A DNA stretch of 64,000 nucleotides from Stemphylium vesicarium (lineage: Eukaryota; Ascomycota; Dothideomycetes; Pleosporales; Pleosporaceae). The stretch lies in the NCBI GenBank assembly GCA_004380135.1, contig QXCR01000005.1, positions 248,001 through 312,000 on the forward strand, in the 5' to 3' direction. Both the position numbers and the translations under genes were made by a program. Positions 42,943 to 53,959 of this stretch are shown here, in pieces. Numbering within the stretch: the stretch's first letter is position 1; every line of letters starts with the position of its first letter. A model generated the notes under the pieces. That model saw only the letters and a program-made list of their open reading frames with translations. It was not told the DNA's origin and searched no databases.

Positions 42943-44505
42943 CACATCCTTCCATTCTGTATCACCAAGCCCAGAGATCGGAGGGTTTAGCACCTTTGCT
43001 TCACCTCAGCAGCATCGCCCAAAAGAAACTGATACCCTTTCCACACACGAGATCACGACACTATAGACTTGTCCCAGCCCGGCAATTGCAACATCAGCGA
43101 AGGCGTTGCCATCTTTCGGCTCCATAGCCCTTACGAATTTCTTTTTCACTTCTGCTTTGCGTCTTGCACACCACCACACCACACCGCCCCTTTCGGAGAC
43201 GGCTGTACGCCCTACCTTCACAGCGGATGAATCATCGTTCAAGCGTTGCGACCTCTGCGTTCCAGCGACGGTGTTTGTATTACGATACTCTTTTTATTGC
43301 CTATTTCCTTCTTTTTTCGCATCCAGTGATGCCGACATTTACTTCCGTCCCCGATCAGCTACTTCAGCACTTCCTGCAACATGTCAATTGTGGAGAGTGA
43401 ATCGATTTCTCAATGGCCCGAAGACGCTCGTTTGAGACTCCTCTCTTCTATGTATCTATATACATTTAGCGCATGTCTTGACTTGACATTTTGTTTGCTT
43501 CTTTTTTTTTTCTCCTCTTTCTTCTCTTTTTCCAATGGCTAGGCTAGGGAGCATGGAACCGGTATGGTATGGGTAAAGGGCATAAGGAACTAGGAAAGAT
43601 TTTTTTCTTGCATCGCGCTGGGAGTAAGGGCAAATACAGAACTTTGTTCTCTACTCTTTGTATTTGTTGTTGCTCGTGATTTCAAAATGCTTGTCACCGA
43701 TCAATTTTGATACTGCACATGCGCCTTCTGAACAAGACCAAAGATGGCCGAGAGTTCATTGCCGACGAGCTGAGGCCGATAAATTCAGATACTTTGTCCG
43801 TTACCAAGCACAACTCCGTAGTGTACTGTCCTTGCCCTGCCGCTCTCTCTGTGCCGTTGGAGCTATGGAATGTTATTTTACGCTTGTTTCTTGTAGCGAC
43901 TTCCATCACAAGTCTTCCTCTTTACTGCTTTCATAGGCATCAAGACAATAGTTGCTCGGTACTTCCTTCCTCCCAACACGTACGTAATTTCAGTCTGGTG
44001 GTTTGCATACGCCTAGGTACCATGTTAAACCTACACTTGCCTTCTTCTTTTCGGGGCAGGCCCTTTTCCTGGTTGATGGTGAAAGAATAGGCTTTACTGA
44101 CATTGTTTAGTCGCCATTTTTCAGCATGTCAAAGAGCTCTGGGTCAATTGTTAGGACATGTGAGAAAGTTTACAATGCGAAGTTGTTTGAAACTCTTGGA
44201 ACCTAGGGTTAAAGCGAGATCTGGCCCGGTACATTCTTTTTTCTTTGGCTCTGCGCGTGAGAGGGAGTTTTCCTACATACAATTCGCCTACTTTGACATC
44301 CGACCTTGGCTTGTCGTGCAAAGCAACTAGTAGTGAGTCTCTTCATCACATGATATACGCATCACGCTGGGCTCAAATACATGTTGGATTCTGCATTATT
44401 CTACGGCCTTTACATTATATGTGTATCCTACTTTTCTACCCGTGCAAAGTGTATCAGGGGTTGGGGTGATGAGACGAAGGCAAGTGGTAATCGCTTCGTC
44501 ATGAG

Positions 44506-44550
44506 AAAGTCGTGAAAGTCGTGAAAGTCGTGGGTCGTAAGAGTCGTAAG
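44506..44550 (+). repeat. AAAGTCGTG tandem repeat
   Basis: Three exact 9-nt units (44506-44532) followed by decaying GGTCGTAA and GAGTCGTAA copies. Confidence 0.8.
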
Positions 44551-44703
44551 TCATAAAGATCGCAAAGCTTCGTCGCTTCCGTGAACACGAGATATCGGAT
44601 CAACACAAAGCCGGGTTTGGAGGAGAGATTGGCGAGCGTTGCCGGAGAAGAGATACATCGGTAGCAAAGACATGTTCGACGTCTCCTCACTGTAGCCGGC
44701 ACT

Positions 44704-45144
44704 TCAGTTTCGCTTCTTTCGTCCAGGTTTGTACACAGCCACCTTGCCCTCATAGTGGTTCTTGTTCGCCCACCTCATGCTCTTCCTATCTTTCCAATGG
44801 TTGGCCCCCGGTGTCTCAGCATGGACAGACTGGAGCTCGTGCCACGCTGTGCACTTCCCCTTCAACAAAGAGCCCTTCCACCAACAGTGCTTACCAATAG
44901 CCTCGTTTGGACAGCTGTCGCGAAAACCGGGCTCCGGGAGTGGATAGGGAACGATCTTGTCGGTGGGGTATTCGATAGATGACTCAGGTAGCACGTGCTC
45001 AAGGAGAACACTGTAGAGTATCCTGGTGTTCTCCCACGCCTATACAATCCTCCCCCGCCTCTGCCCTTCATCCTTCTTTTTCACAACCTCACCCGCATCA
45101 ACCAAATGAACCGCTGCGATTGCACTTGATCTGAAACTATCCAT
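44704..45144 (-). pseudogene. broken reading frame, candidate pseudogene
   Basis: On the minus strand an ATG at 45144 opens a 34-codon frame ending at a TAG (45042-45040). The same frame continues without another stop for 111 codons to 44704. The downstream part has coding-like composition with three Cys (DSCPNEAIGKHCWWKG, KGKCTAWHEL) and a basic end. No splice pair that skips the TAG keeps the phase: the only nearby GT-AG pair is about 35 nt. The frame also stays open for 30 codons upstream of the ATG, until a TGA at 45237. The family is unknown; it may be decayed or may be chance. Confidence 0.25.
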
Positions 45145-45938
45145 ACTATTTGCAGATGGCTCAGATTGCCGAAGCAATTTGAGCCTCGCAATAGCCGTGG
45201 GAAATTTCGGCTGGCTAGTGTATTGCTTGAAGGTTCATTGCTTGGTCTGGGTAGGAACTATACTCAATCGGATCAGCGCAGCAACTGCGTTTCGACTTTG
45301 AGTCCCAGGCTCCGACAGCAACCAATGGGCCGTCATATTGGTTGGCTGGCTTTGGTAACAAGGTTCGGCTTGCTGGGGATTGATTCAAGCAATCCATGCC
45401 ACCAGGCGTTTGTATAAGTGTCGTCAGAGCGGCATAGCGAACAAAACTAACAAGGGCAGATACGTATTCATCGGCTTGTTCATTTTTGGAGAAGCTGGTC
45501 TATTTACGAGCTGATTGCGTGCATTTTAACCGATGCCCGAGTCTGGTGAGACGATGGCGCGAAAGCGCTCATCAGTCTTTCGACTGGACCTGCGATTGTT
45601 GCTAGTGCTGGTCGTATGGAAACAGGGCGGTGCCGACCCTTGTTTTCCAACCGTTCATACGTAGGAACCAGTTCGAGGTTACGGAATTACAACGGCACTA
45701 CTTCCTCCTGCCTGCTTTGAAGACCATTATCTTCACTGCAGGTGTTGGTCTAGACTCCAACAACCTCGTTCTAGAACCCCGTTCCTAGGGGTGCCCTTTT
45801 CAGGGACATCGGGTGGAGAATATGCCTGCGATATGAAGCCTCTCTTGAAGAGCTTCGACAGACCGCATGGTCCATGGCATTACGTTGCTAATACGTATGA
45901 GCGATTGGTTCCAGTCAGTCACGAGCTCAGTTGGAGCG

Positions 45939-46066
45939 GAAATGATCCTGTTCAGTGATGAACAGGCAGCATACTCTGTAAATTTGAGCTGGCTCTCTGA
46001 CAGAAATGATCCTGTTTAGTGATGAACAGGTATCATACTCTTTAGAGTTGAGCTGGCTTTCTGGCC
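45939..46066 (+). repeat. 64-bp direct tandem duplication
   Basis: Copy 1 at 45939-46002 and copy 2 at 46003-46066, each beginning GAAATGATCCTGTT. About seven mismatches are visible over the first 60 bases; three are C in copy 1 against T in copy 2, including CAG against TAG. Confidence 0.85.
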
Positions 46067-47835
46067 GGCCTGCTGGCTCAAGTCTCTCCTTGGATCTTGT
46101 ATGGAAGAGTATGGGCCGTTTCCCGCCACGTTGCTCAGTGCTCTACCACCAGTGTGGCTCTCTCCGGCTGCCAGGTGTGAGGGATGTTCGTATTTCGGTT
46201 GCTTCTTTCGAAGTATCCGTGTGTGGACTTTCGCATACAAGGCCCTTGGACTCCAATCGACGAGGGATGATGCGCCAGAACTGGGTTGATTCTTTGAGCT
46301 CGGCCAGCCAAGTAAGTGCGGTAAAACGTGCTCATAATGGCTGTGGGCTATGTGGGAGTTACTTCCACGTGGCAGGTGGGGCGAGACATGGCCTCTATAC
46401 TATGTCTCGAACCCACCGAGCACGATGAAGACGCGCAATAGTCTTCATTCGTGGACGAGAAGAAGATGTCTCATCTCCAATCACGACCCAGAGAACTTCA
46501 TTGTGTTGTTGCGCACCCACGTCCACAGTCGCTCGTTTCTCTGGGAACATGTGGGATGCTTGAGTGTCTTGCAACGAACTGGTTGGAGGTCATTCAGCCG
46601 ACGTTGTAAGATGAGCGCGCTCAAGCGAGTCGTCTCTTTTTCTTGGGAGATGGTCAAGACCTGTTGGTTGCGGGACCAACTTGGTGTTAAAACCGTCGCA
46701 GCCATCTCCATTGTGACCCATTGAGATTGCGGCATCTTGCACAAGTGTACAGGCTGTGTGATGTTCGCCATCCACAGTGGTAGCGCTCACACTTGCAAGA
46801 TCAAACGGCAAGTTACGCGATGCAAGTCATTCGTGACAGACACTGCCATAATTGGTCTTTGCTGGGATTCAACTCCTGGCCTCTCTTTTTCATTGGGTCT
46901 CCAGCCTTGGATGGCGGAGCTTGAGGAAGAAGACGGCTGACGCGGAGGAAGAAGTGACCTACAATACCATACAACAATGTAAACATAGCTTTCACATCGC
47001 TTCTTAGGAATAATAAGACGCATTATGAAAGGAAAGGTGGTAGGTTGGGCGTGCATGCGATACAAGATTCAGTACCATGTAATAGCTTTTCGCTCTCGGA
47101 AAGATCGTCCCGTCTCGCGCTTGATGACGTCCCCAACTATTATGACGCTAACCGGTTTCCACCAGCTATATACATCGGCTCCCAAAGTCCTTCTTCACCT
47201 TGTTGTACCCCTAAGCTTGCCTCTAGATGGAAATCATCCCCTTTATCCGAGTTCTGTGCTAATCGATTGTTACTCACATGCGAAGCTTGAACCTTTTTTG
47301 AAACAAGACCCTAGTATTGGGGCATCCACACTTTTTGCATACGCACGTCAACTCTACTTTTTAACTCACTTCAGACTTTACTTGTCTGGTGTGGTTTCCT
47401 GGTTCTTGTGGCGATGATAGCGGCGAAGTCATGTCGCGACATACTCTTGGTTGTCTTTTGTACTTTGTTGGCCAGTAGATAGTCAAGGAAGCATATCGTA
47501 CTTTGGCTGTACGCGGATAGATCGATCAACTGAACTGAAGATCGCACCTTCTCTGTTGGCGCTCAATTCCATCATTCGTTCTTTCATCCTGCGTCACCCA
47601 TGAAGCATGCGTGCGTACGCAGTGTGGCATCGTGGCTTCTTTTACTGGCAACGCTAAACAAGCACCTTAAGAAACCCTCTGTGCCGTACAGTTGGCGAGC
47701 TTTCTACCATCATCCACCGCAAACTTAATCGAGCAGCACCTAACCCCCAGCAACATACTTTGATCTTCCCTGAACACCTTTCTCCCCTACCAGGCCAGCA
47801 CCCGCGGAGCTTACTTGCAGCATTGTCAGCTTAGT

Positions 47836-48874
47836 ATGTTCCTGACTCTCCAAAAGGTCTGCATCATCCACAACATGCTCGTCACTGGCATCATCCTCGC
47901 CCCTCTGGCTACGGCGACTATCACACCAGCTGTGCAAGACCTTGTCGATCTGAGGGGCGTCATCAATGCGGCAGCAAGTTCCATCGGTGATCCGAACAAT
48001 CCAAACCGAGGCTTTGGCTTCAATCTTTTCGCTGGCAGCAACCAGATGGGTACTGCTGACCTCGTCAACAACATTACCAACACCATCCTGCGAGGGAAGT
48101 TCCAGCTAGACACGAACAAGGTACGTACTTATCACCTCATTCACGCTTGTTTCGCAGGCTTCGTACTGACGTCACGGGTATCACCAGACATCATGGCTCT
48201 CCCCTCCCGACATCGCCAATAGCACCATTCCCGTCAACGACACGGCACCTCCGACCCAAGCTACCCCAACGCTGCCTCTGACTGCGAGTCTGGCCCTCCC
48301 AACTACCCTCCCAACGACAGCACTCACGCTCAACAACCTCACCATCGACCTCACTGCACCATATGTCGACTACGTGCAATCGATACCAAATCTCAGCACC
48401 AGTCTCACTGCACTTGGGCGAAGCTTCCACCGCGAGATGAACACGCCTATCAGCGAAGCAATCGCCGGCCTCCAACAAAGCCTCACCACATTCCAGACCA
48501 CAATGCTGGAAGCCAATCTCATCGGCGCCCAGGCCGTCCTACGCACTATCCGGGCGAGCAGTAGCTTGGAGAGTGCGTCAACAGCATGGAACCGCTTTCT
48601 CAACCTACCTGGTGGCGGGAGCGATGACGATGAAGCAGAACCGGTAGGGACGGAACCATCGGGTATCCCAATAACTCCCAGGGGTGAGCCGAAGAGACCG
48701 CCGCCAAAGGATGGACGGTTCTATACGCATCAGGAACTTTGGAACCGAAGTGAGCCGAGGCTGAGGACGTCGACGATGGGCAAGACTCAGCCGTATGATG
48801 TTATTGTGCAGTTGGAGGAGAAGCGCGCAAAGGATGCTGTACAGGCGAAGGTAGCCCTGCCGTTTGTTGTCTGA
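47836..48874 (+). CDS. small secreted helical protein, possibly HsbA-like (2 exons)
   Basis: Exons are 47836-48120 and 48188-48874 with a 67-nt intron (GTACGT donor, CCAG acceptor), giving 323 aa. A hydrophobic N terminus (MLVTGIILAPLATA after a short basic head) should be a signal peptide; the ATG at 47875 gives a tidier one and is an equally good start. The mature protein has a Gly/Asn-rich part (NPNRGFGFNLFAGSNQMG), a Thr/Pro-rich stretch with N-glycosylation sites, and an amphipathic helical region (LSTSLTALGRSF...LIGAQAVLRTIRASSSLESA) that loosely resembles fungal hydrophobic-surface-binding proteins. The C-terminal 90 residues are charged and Pro-rich. The function is unknown; an extracellular role is inferred. 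Confidence 0.62.
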
Positions 48875-49611
48875 GGCCATGTTTTGGCCGTCATATTTCC
48901 GCACCTCTTTTCTTTTAGCCCTTTGCGTATAGCTGGCCTGCTAGGTAGTAGCTATCACACGAATCAAGCATACTTTGTACCTATCTCCCAACTCATCTCA
49001 GCCTGGAAGCTGAACAAAGAGTAAGAACATCTGCGAACTCAACGTGATGAAGTGACAGACAAGCAGTGGACGAATTTGCTTTAATTTCGATAAGAATAAC
49101 AGCTAAGCTAAGATGAGGTTGGGGGATATCTTCGAAGACAAAACACATCAGTATGCAAAAACGCAAAACGCAAAACGCAAAATTTGACGGCAGCAAGGAA
49201 CTGAATTCCCTCCACCCGACAAAGAAAAGCGGTAGCATGTTTTGCAGACCATAACAGGTAAACAAAAAACAAAATGCATAACCTCATGACAACAATCTCC
49301 AACACCTGTCCCATGCATTTCCCCGCCTTTCCCCCTTGCTAATGCTACACCTCCACCCACCACCAAAAAAGGTGTCCTTGACACATGGCCATGCGTAACC
49401 ATTCATGTTGTAATGAGAGTGATGTTACAGGCGCAGCCCTTCAGGCACCGCCCTAATAAAAAGAGCCGAAAGGGCAGACAAGAAGTAGAATCGCAGGAAC
49501 AAAGACAACAACAACAACAACTACTTTCTCTCATTAAAAGCATAACATTGTACATCATTCAGCGGGAGAGAAAAAAGTGCACGCTTTTTCTTCTTTCTGG
49601 CGTTCTCTCTT
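48875..49611. other. intergenic, convergent 3' ends
   Basis: A 737-bp tail-to-tail spacer with A-rich tracts, including an (AAAACGC)-like triple near 49157-49180 and a CAA run near 49505. No gene is supported. Confidence 0.4.
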
Positions 49612-52600
49612 TTAAACCAAAACCCATTCGCTGCCCCTCTTGATGAACTTGTCGAGCATGAGGGTGACGTCTGTGAGGACGAAGCGGCAGATGTAGAAGC
49701 CGAAGAATTCTGCGGCGTGGCGGGTGGAAAGCTCGAGACCGACGTGTGTTGGGGATGAGTGTTTGAGGCCGGGGTCTTCGACTTGGCGGGCGATTTGATC
49801 TGCAAAAATTGTAAATGTTAGTAAAGGCGTACAATTGTAGAGCAGTGGGGGAGTAGAAACTTACCCAGTATCTGGACTGCATCGAATAACCGCGCCAAGG
49901 AGCCCATATAGCCTGCATTGGGACCCTCGAATACCACACCTGAAATGTCGCGCTTTGCGAAGCGGATGCTGGATAAGTTGGTCATGGGAAGCGTAGACAT
50001 GACAAGAGTGTCTTTGGGCACTTCAGCACTTTTTGCACCGCTGCCTCCACCGGCCATGCCAACGAGGTTGACGCCAGAGTTCTTGGAGCGGAGCTTACGC
50101 CAAGAGGCCAGGTACGATTTTCCTTGAGCAACAGCGCCCTTGGGTGCGGAATCATGGCTGCCAAGCGACCCTTTGCCGAAGCTTTCTGCTGATGCTGCAC
50201 CTTCGCCTACGGTAGTGGCATCTTTGAAGAGGGCTGTTACTGATTGTACGCCGACTTCGCTGCCAAGCTTCTTCGCTAATTGAGTTTGGACCTGGTCGAG
50301 CACTAGCTCCAACGACTGCATCTCCTCTAGTACGGCATCGGCATCGTTCGTGTCCACAGAAGCTAGCTTCTGCAGGGCTGCAGTCAGCATGTCGCAGTTG
50401 GCGACCTTGTCTTCAATGTTCTTTAACTTGACGCCCTTTACTCGCCAGACATCCCGAGGAATGAAGAGCTTGGTTGAGAGATATCCACCACGAGGATGTG
50501 CAATGGTCTGATAGAAGCACCGCATTAACCAGAATGGCCTCAGCAGATACGAGTCTGGGCATGGCTCCAGAGGTATGGGTGCGTTTGTAATGGCGGGACT
50601 TGGCGACCCAGGAGAGAAGGGTGAGTGGATGTCACTTTCGAACAAGTGCATTCCTCCACTCGGTAGCCCATCGATATTGAATGTAGGTAGGCTAGGGGTT
50701 GGCATAGGTAGTCCGGCATTGCTAGGTTTTCGTCCAGTGATGGAGAAGGTTGTGCTGAGTGGCGTTCCAATGGACGCATCTGAGCCATCCGGGCTGGATA
50801 TTGACAAATTCCGTTGCTTCAGACTGAGCGAAGACTTGTTCTTCCTGATACCCATGGCTGAGGTCTTCCCGTTCTTTGGCGAACCTGGCACAAGACTAGA
50901 CTCGTTAGAGACGCCATGGCCTAGTGCAGGCGTTGCTGGTGAAACAGTGGCACCAGTCTCGGCAGGGCTATGAAGTGTAGGTTGCGGAGATGGAGCAGTG
51001 AGACCAGTCTGTTGGGCCGCTTGTGGTAACGCGGGAAGTTTAAATGCGGAGTCTAGCGAAGGCTTGTTGGAGCTGAACGATGCTGCTGCCGACTTGGGCT
51101 GCGTGGGAAGATCCATAGGCGCATCTTTAGCTGGTACCGGAGGCTTCTCCGTGTGCGGTGCTGGCGGGACGGGAGGCACGGATGTCTCGATCTTCAGCGA
51201 TTTTGCGTTTTGCCCTGACAATCTCCGGCTTCGTACCGAGGCTGCGTCCTTGTTGGCTGCACTGGCCCGTGGCGTAACCTCTGCATTATCGATAGTTTGC
51301 GATGGCTGTGACTCGGGAACCGGGGGTAATGCAGGTAGAGCGCCGGATGGGGCAGGAACCGGGGGTGGGGAATGCGCGGGTGGTGGTTTGGATGACTGGT
51401 GCATCACTTCCGCAACTGTCGAGAGCGACGTTCCACCTGTCGTCCTGTGCGATGACACTGAACTGTTGTACGTGCTTCCAGAAAAGCCACTCGAGTCTGA
51501 CTGACGCGGTAACGACGACTTGGTTTGTAGGTCAAAGTCGAAACCGTCCAGCATGTACTCCCTTGTCATCTCATCCAGTAACCTCTCTTCCTCGTCCGCC
51601 TCATCGTTGAAGCTTATCTCGGCGCTTTCACGTACATGCGGCAATGCTTCGTTTCGGAGTTGGGTTTCTTTGTAGCGATAATTGGCCGCTGCAATGGCCT
51701 CCTCTCGCTCCGCTTCTCGCACGCGCTCCTTTGCCAGTTCAACATTTCGTAGTTTCGTCGCTATCACGTCGGCCGGCGTTGAAATGTCGTCATCATAAGG
51801 TTCATAGCCATCATCATACGCAGCTTCAACGGCTGCGTCGAGCGCAGCGTCAAACTCTGCTTCGGTTCCTCCGCTCGTGTTTCGTAAGTGTTTTCGGTGC
51901 GGTCCCCCAGGCGACATGGAATGTACCGACGAGGAACATGACGAACCTCCAGACTCATCTATAGTGTCAAGCCATGAGGTCGACTCATTGCTTTGGACTC
52001 GTTGGTGATTAGACTGAACAGGCTGTTGTGGCTGTAATAACCGGCTTGGCTCTTCTGGCTGAGATACAGTCTGATTGTCAAATAGGGGTGACTTTGATCG
52101 CTTAGGTGACAGTGGTGGAGGCATATATATGCGGTCCATTGCTGATTCGGCAGCGGAGGATCGACCAGAATTTACGGAAGGCGCGAGTCGTCCAGGTGGG
52201 GGCTGTAGGTTAAATTGCGGGTTCTGCATGCCTCTTTGCACATCGCGGATGGCGGTCGAGATGACGGACTCGCGGGGACCTTCGAAGACGTTGCGAAGAG
52301 GTAATTGTTGTGAAGGCGGCTGTTCTGGTTCGCCAGCGAAGGAGGCATCATATACCGAGCGGTCGTTTACGATTCGGGAGACAGAAGCAGTCTGTATTAC
52401 TGCAGGTTCTTCATCGTCCTCCAGTAGCAGCATTGAGCGGTGTTCGTCCAGCGACTCTCCACTCATGGGACGGGCAGGTAATGACTTGCCGCTGGCATTG
52501 GTGTACCCAGGGTCTAGTCGGCGGAGCTCTTCTATTCGATTGGTATATGTTACTCGCTGCGTCCGTTAGTATACAGGTCCTACTCGAGACTTGTAAAAGC

Positions 52601-53959
52601 CCAATGAAAACTTACAATTGCGTCTAGCTTCCGCCTGTCCTCCTCTTGTGAGCTGCGTATCATGACCTGCTGGAGGAGCTTGCAAGCGTCCTCATACGCC
52701 TCCATGGCGCCCTCGAAATTTTGGGCATTGTCGAGCAAGACGGCCGTGTTTGCCTTCTGCAGAGCCCGCGACAGCATCGTCTTCTTGTCCTTTTCCCTCC
52801 GCTCGCGGGTGCGGGGAGGGGTGCCCTGGTAGGGGTCGTCTAACCTAGCGCTGGCGTTGCTTTCGCTGCGAAGGTGATCCCTGCTCGGACTGCGTGCGTG
52901 GCTTCTGCTTGCGCTTCTGAACTGCTCTTTGCTCTGGCTTCTGGAGTGGTCCCGCGAAGCGATCTGCCTGTGCCCCGCAGACGGTGGGGGCTTCTGGGCA
53001 ATATCCCTTGTTATGGTAGCAACTGAGGGTCGACGTGCTGTAGAGGGCCGACCTGGACCCGAAGTGGAGTCGTACCTTGCGTCAGCCTCGTGGAGGATGG
53101 CAGGCGACCCGAGGGGCGATTTTCCCAGCACTTTTTCGCCGCGGGTGCGCGAGGGCGGACGTTGGGCCTGGGGCTGGGGCTGGGGCGTTGGTTTGGAATT
53201 GAAGTAGTCCCGCGGCTGATTTGTTAGGGAGCTAAGGTTCGGGGTAAATAGGCTAGATGCAGAGGGCGAATTGTTGGTGGAATTGCTGGTCGGGGTATTG
53301 GGGTCGTAGACGGTGGATGGCAGCAGAATGGGCGGCAGCGAGGGCAGCTTGGGCGGTGCTGTCACGGTCGCGGGAGGATCGTATACGGGAGAGCGTGGCC
53401 TCGCACGGCGGGGACTGGGGGCGGCGGACGGCGATGAGTTATGGATGTTATTGTTGCTGTTGGAGGGCGATTGCGGGAGTGGCTGGGTGCCATTGGCGGC
53501 GCCGGTAGAAGTAATGCTTAGCTTGCGCGAGAAACTCGGGTGGTGATGGTGGTGCGGTTGGTGCTGCTGGTGCCCCTTCCTCTCGTGGTCCCGGCTGTCG
53601 GCCGCAGTGGTCTGCGACCAGCGATCTACCGTGGCAGAGGCTGATGCGCCGTCCCTGAAAGCCCCAATGCCATCTGCTGCGCCGTTGGCTGCGCTCGAAC
53701 GCCGTCTGGTGGCAGTTGGGGGCGGTGAGGCCCGCTTGTGGGGTTTGGTGGATGGCTCCGGGTGCGCGTCCTTGAGCGAGGCTGACCGCTTGACCGTGAC
53801 GACCGACGACGACGAGATGGAGCCACTGCGCGACGAGCGGCGGGCGTGGGGCTGCCGTGGCTGTGGCTGTGCGAGGGCGTCGTCGCCTGCGCCGGGCTGG
53901 CCGTCTCCTCGTGCAGTCTCTGCTGTCGCTGTCGCTGCGGGCGGGCTCGCGATGTCCAT
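49612..53959 (-). CDS. MIT-domain protein, 1407 aa (3 exons)
   Basis: A large fungal protein with one MIT (microtubule interacting and trafficking) domain, the three-helix module that binds ESCRT-III tails. Exons are 53959-52616, 52556-49865 and 49799-49612; introns are 59 and 65 nt. The first 390 residues are Ser/Arg/Pro-rich and probably disordered. The MIT domain spans about 397-462 (SRALQKANTAVLLDNAQNFEG..., KLDAIRVTYTNRIEELRRLD) and crosses the first splice site. A long linker with a Glu/Ala/Arg coiled coil (AKERVREAEREEAIAAANYR) follows. The C-terminal 300 residues look globular and conserved (PDSYLLRPFWLMRCFYQTI, GGYLSTKLFIPRDVWRVKGVKLKN, LARLFDAVQILDQIARQVEDPG), and the chain ends GSEWVLV. 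A role in endosomal trafficking is inferred from the MIT domain only. Confidence 0.87.

Larger units (their letters stand above)
42943..47835. other. gene-poor region of 4.9 kb
   Basis: By far the longest stretch here without a convincing gene. It begins with the VAC7 3' UTR and ends with the promoter of the small secreted gene. In between are a 9-nt tandem repeat, a 64-bp direct duplication, a broken minus-strand reading frame, a short hairpin (46382-46409) and many 60-140 codon frames on both strands with no domain. I see no transposase, reverse transcriptase or long terminal repeat. Confidence 0.5.

Noticed and set aside
44704..45144. Short intron removing the TAG in the broken frame
   Set aside because: The only close GT-AG pair gives about 35 nt, shorter than any intron here, and longer pairs (for example 82 nt) shift the frame.
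46006..46428. 140-codon plus frame in the gene-poor region
   Set aside because: Begins inside the second copy of the 64-bp duplication; no signal peptide, domain or splice partner. Could be revisited with transcript data.
46840..46890. Minus-strand tRNA-like T-arm (AGTTGAATCCC)
   Set aside because: No matching acceptor stem, D-arm or anticodon arm at proper spacing.
50575..52569. Plus-strand frames of 130-170 codons opposite the MIT gene
   Set aside because: Gly/Ser-rich shadows of Ser/Pro-rich coding sequence with no start context or domain.
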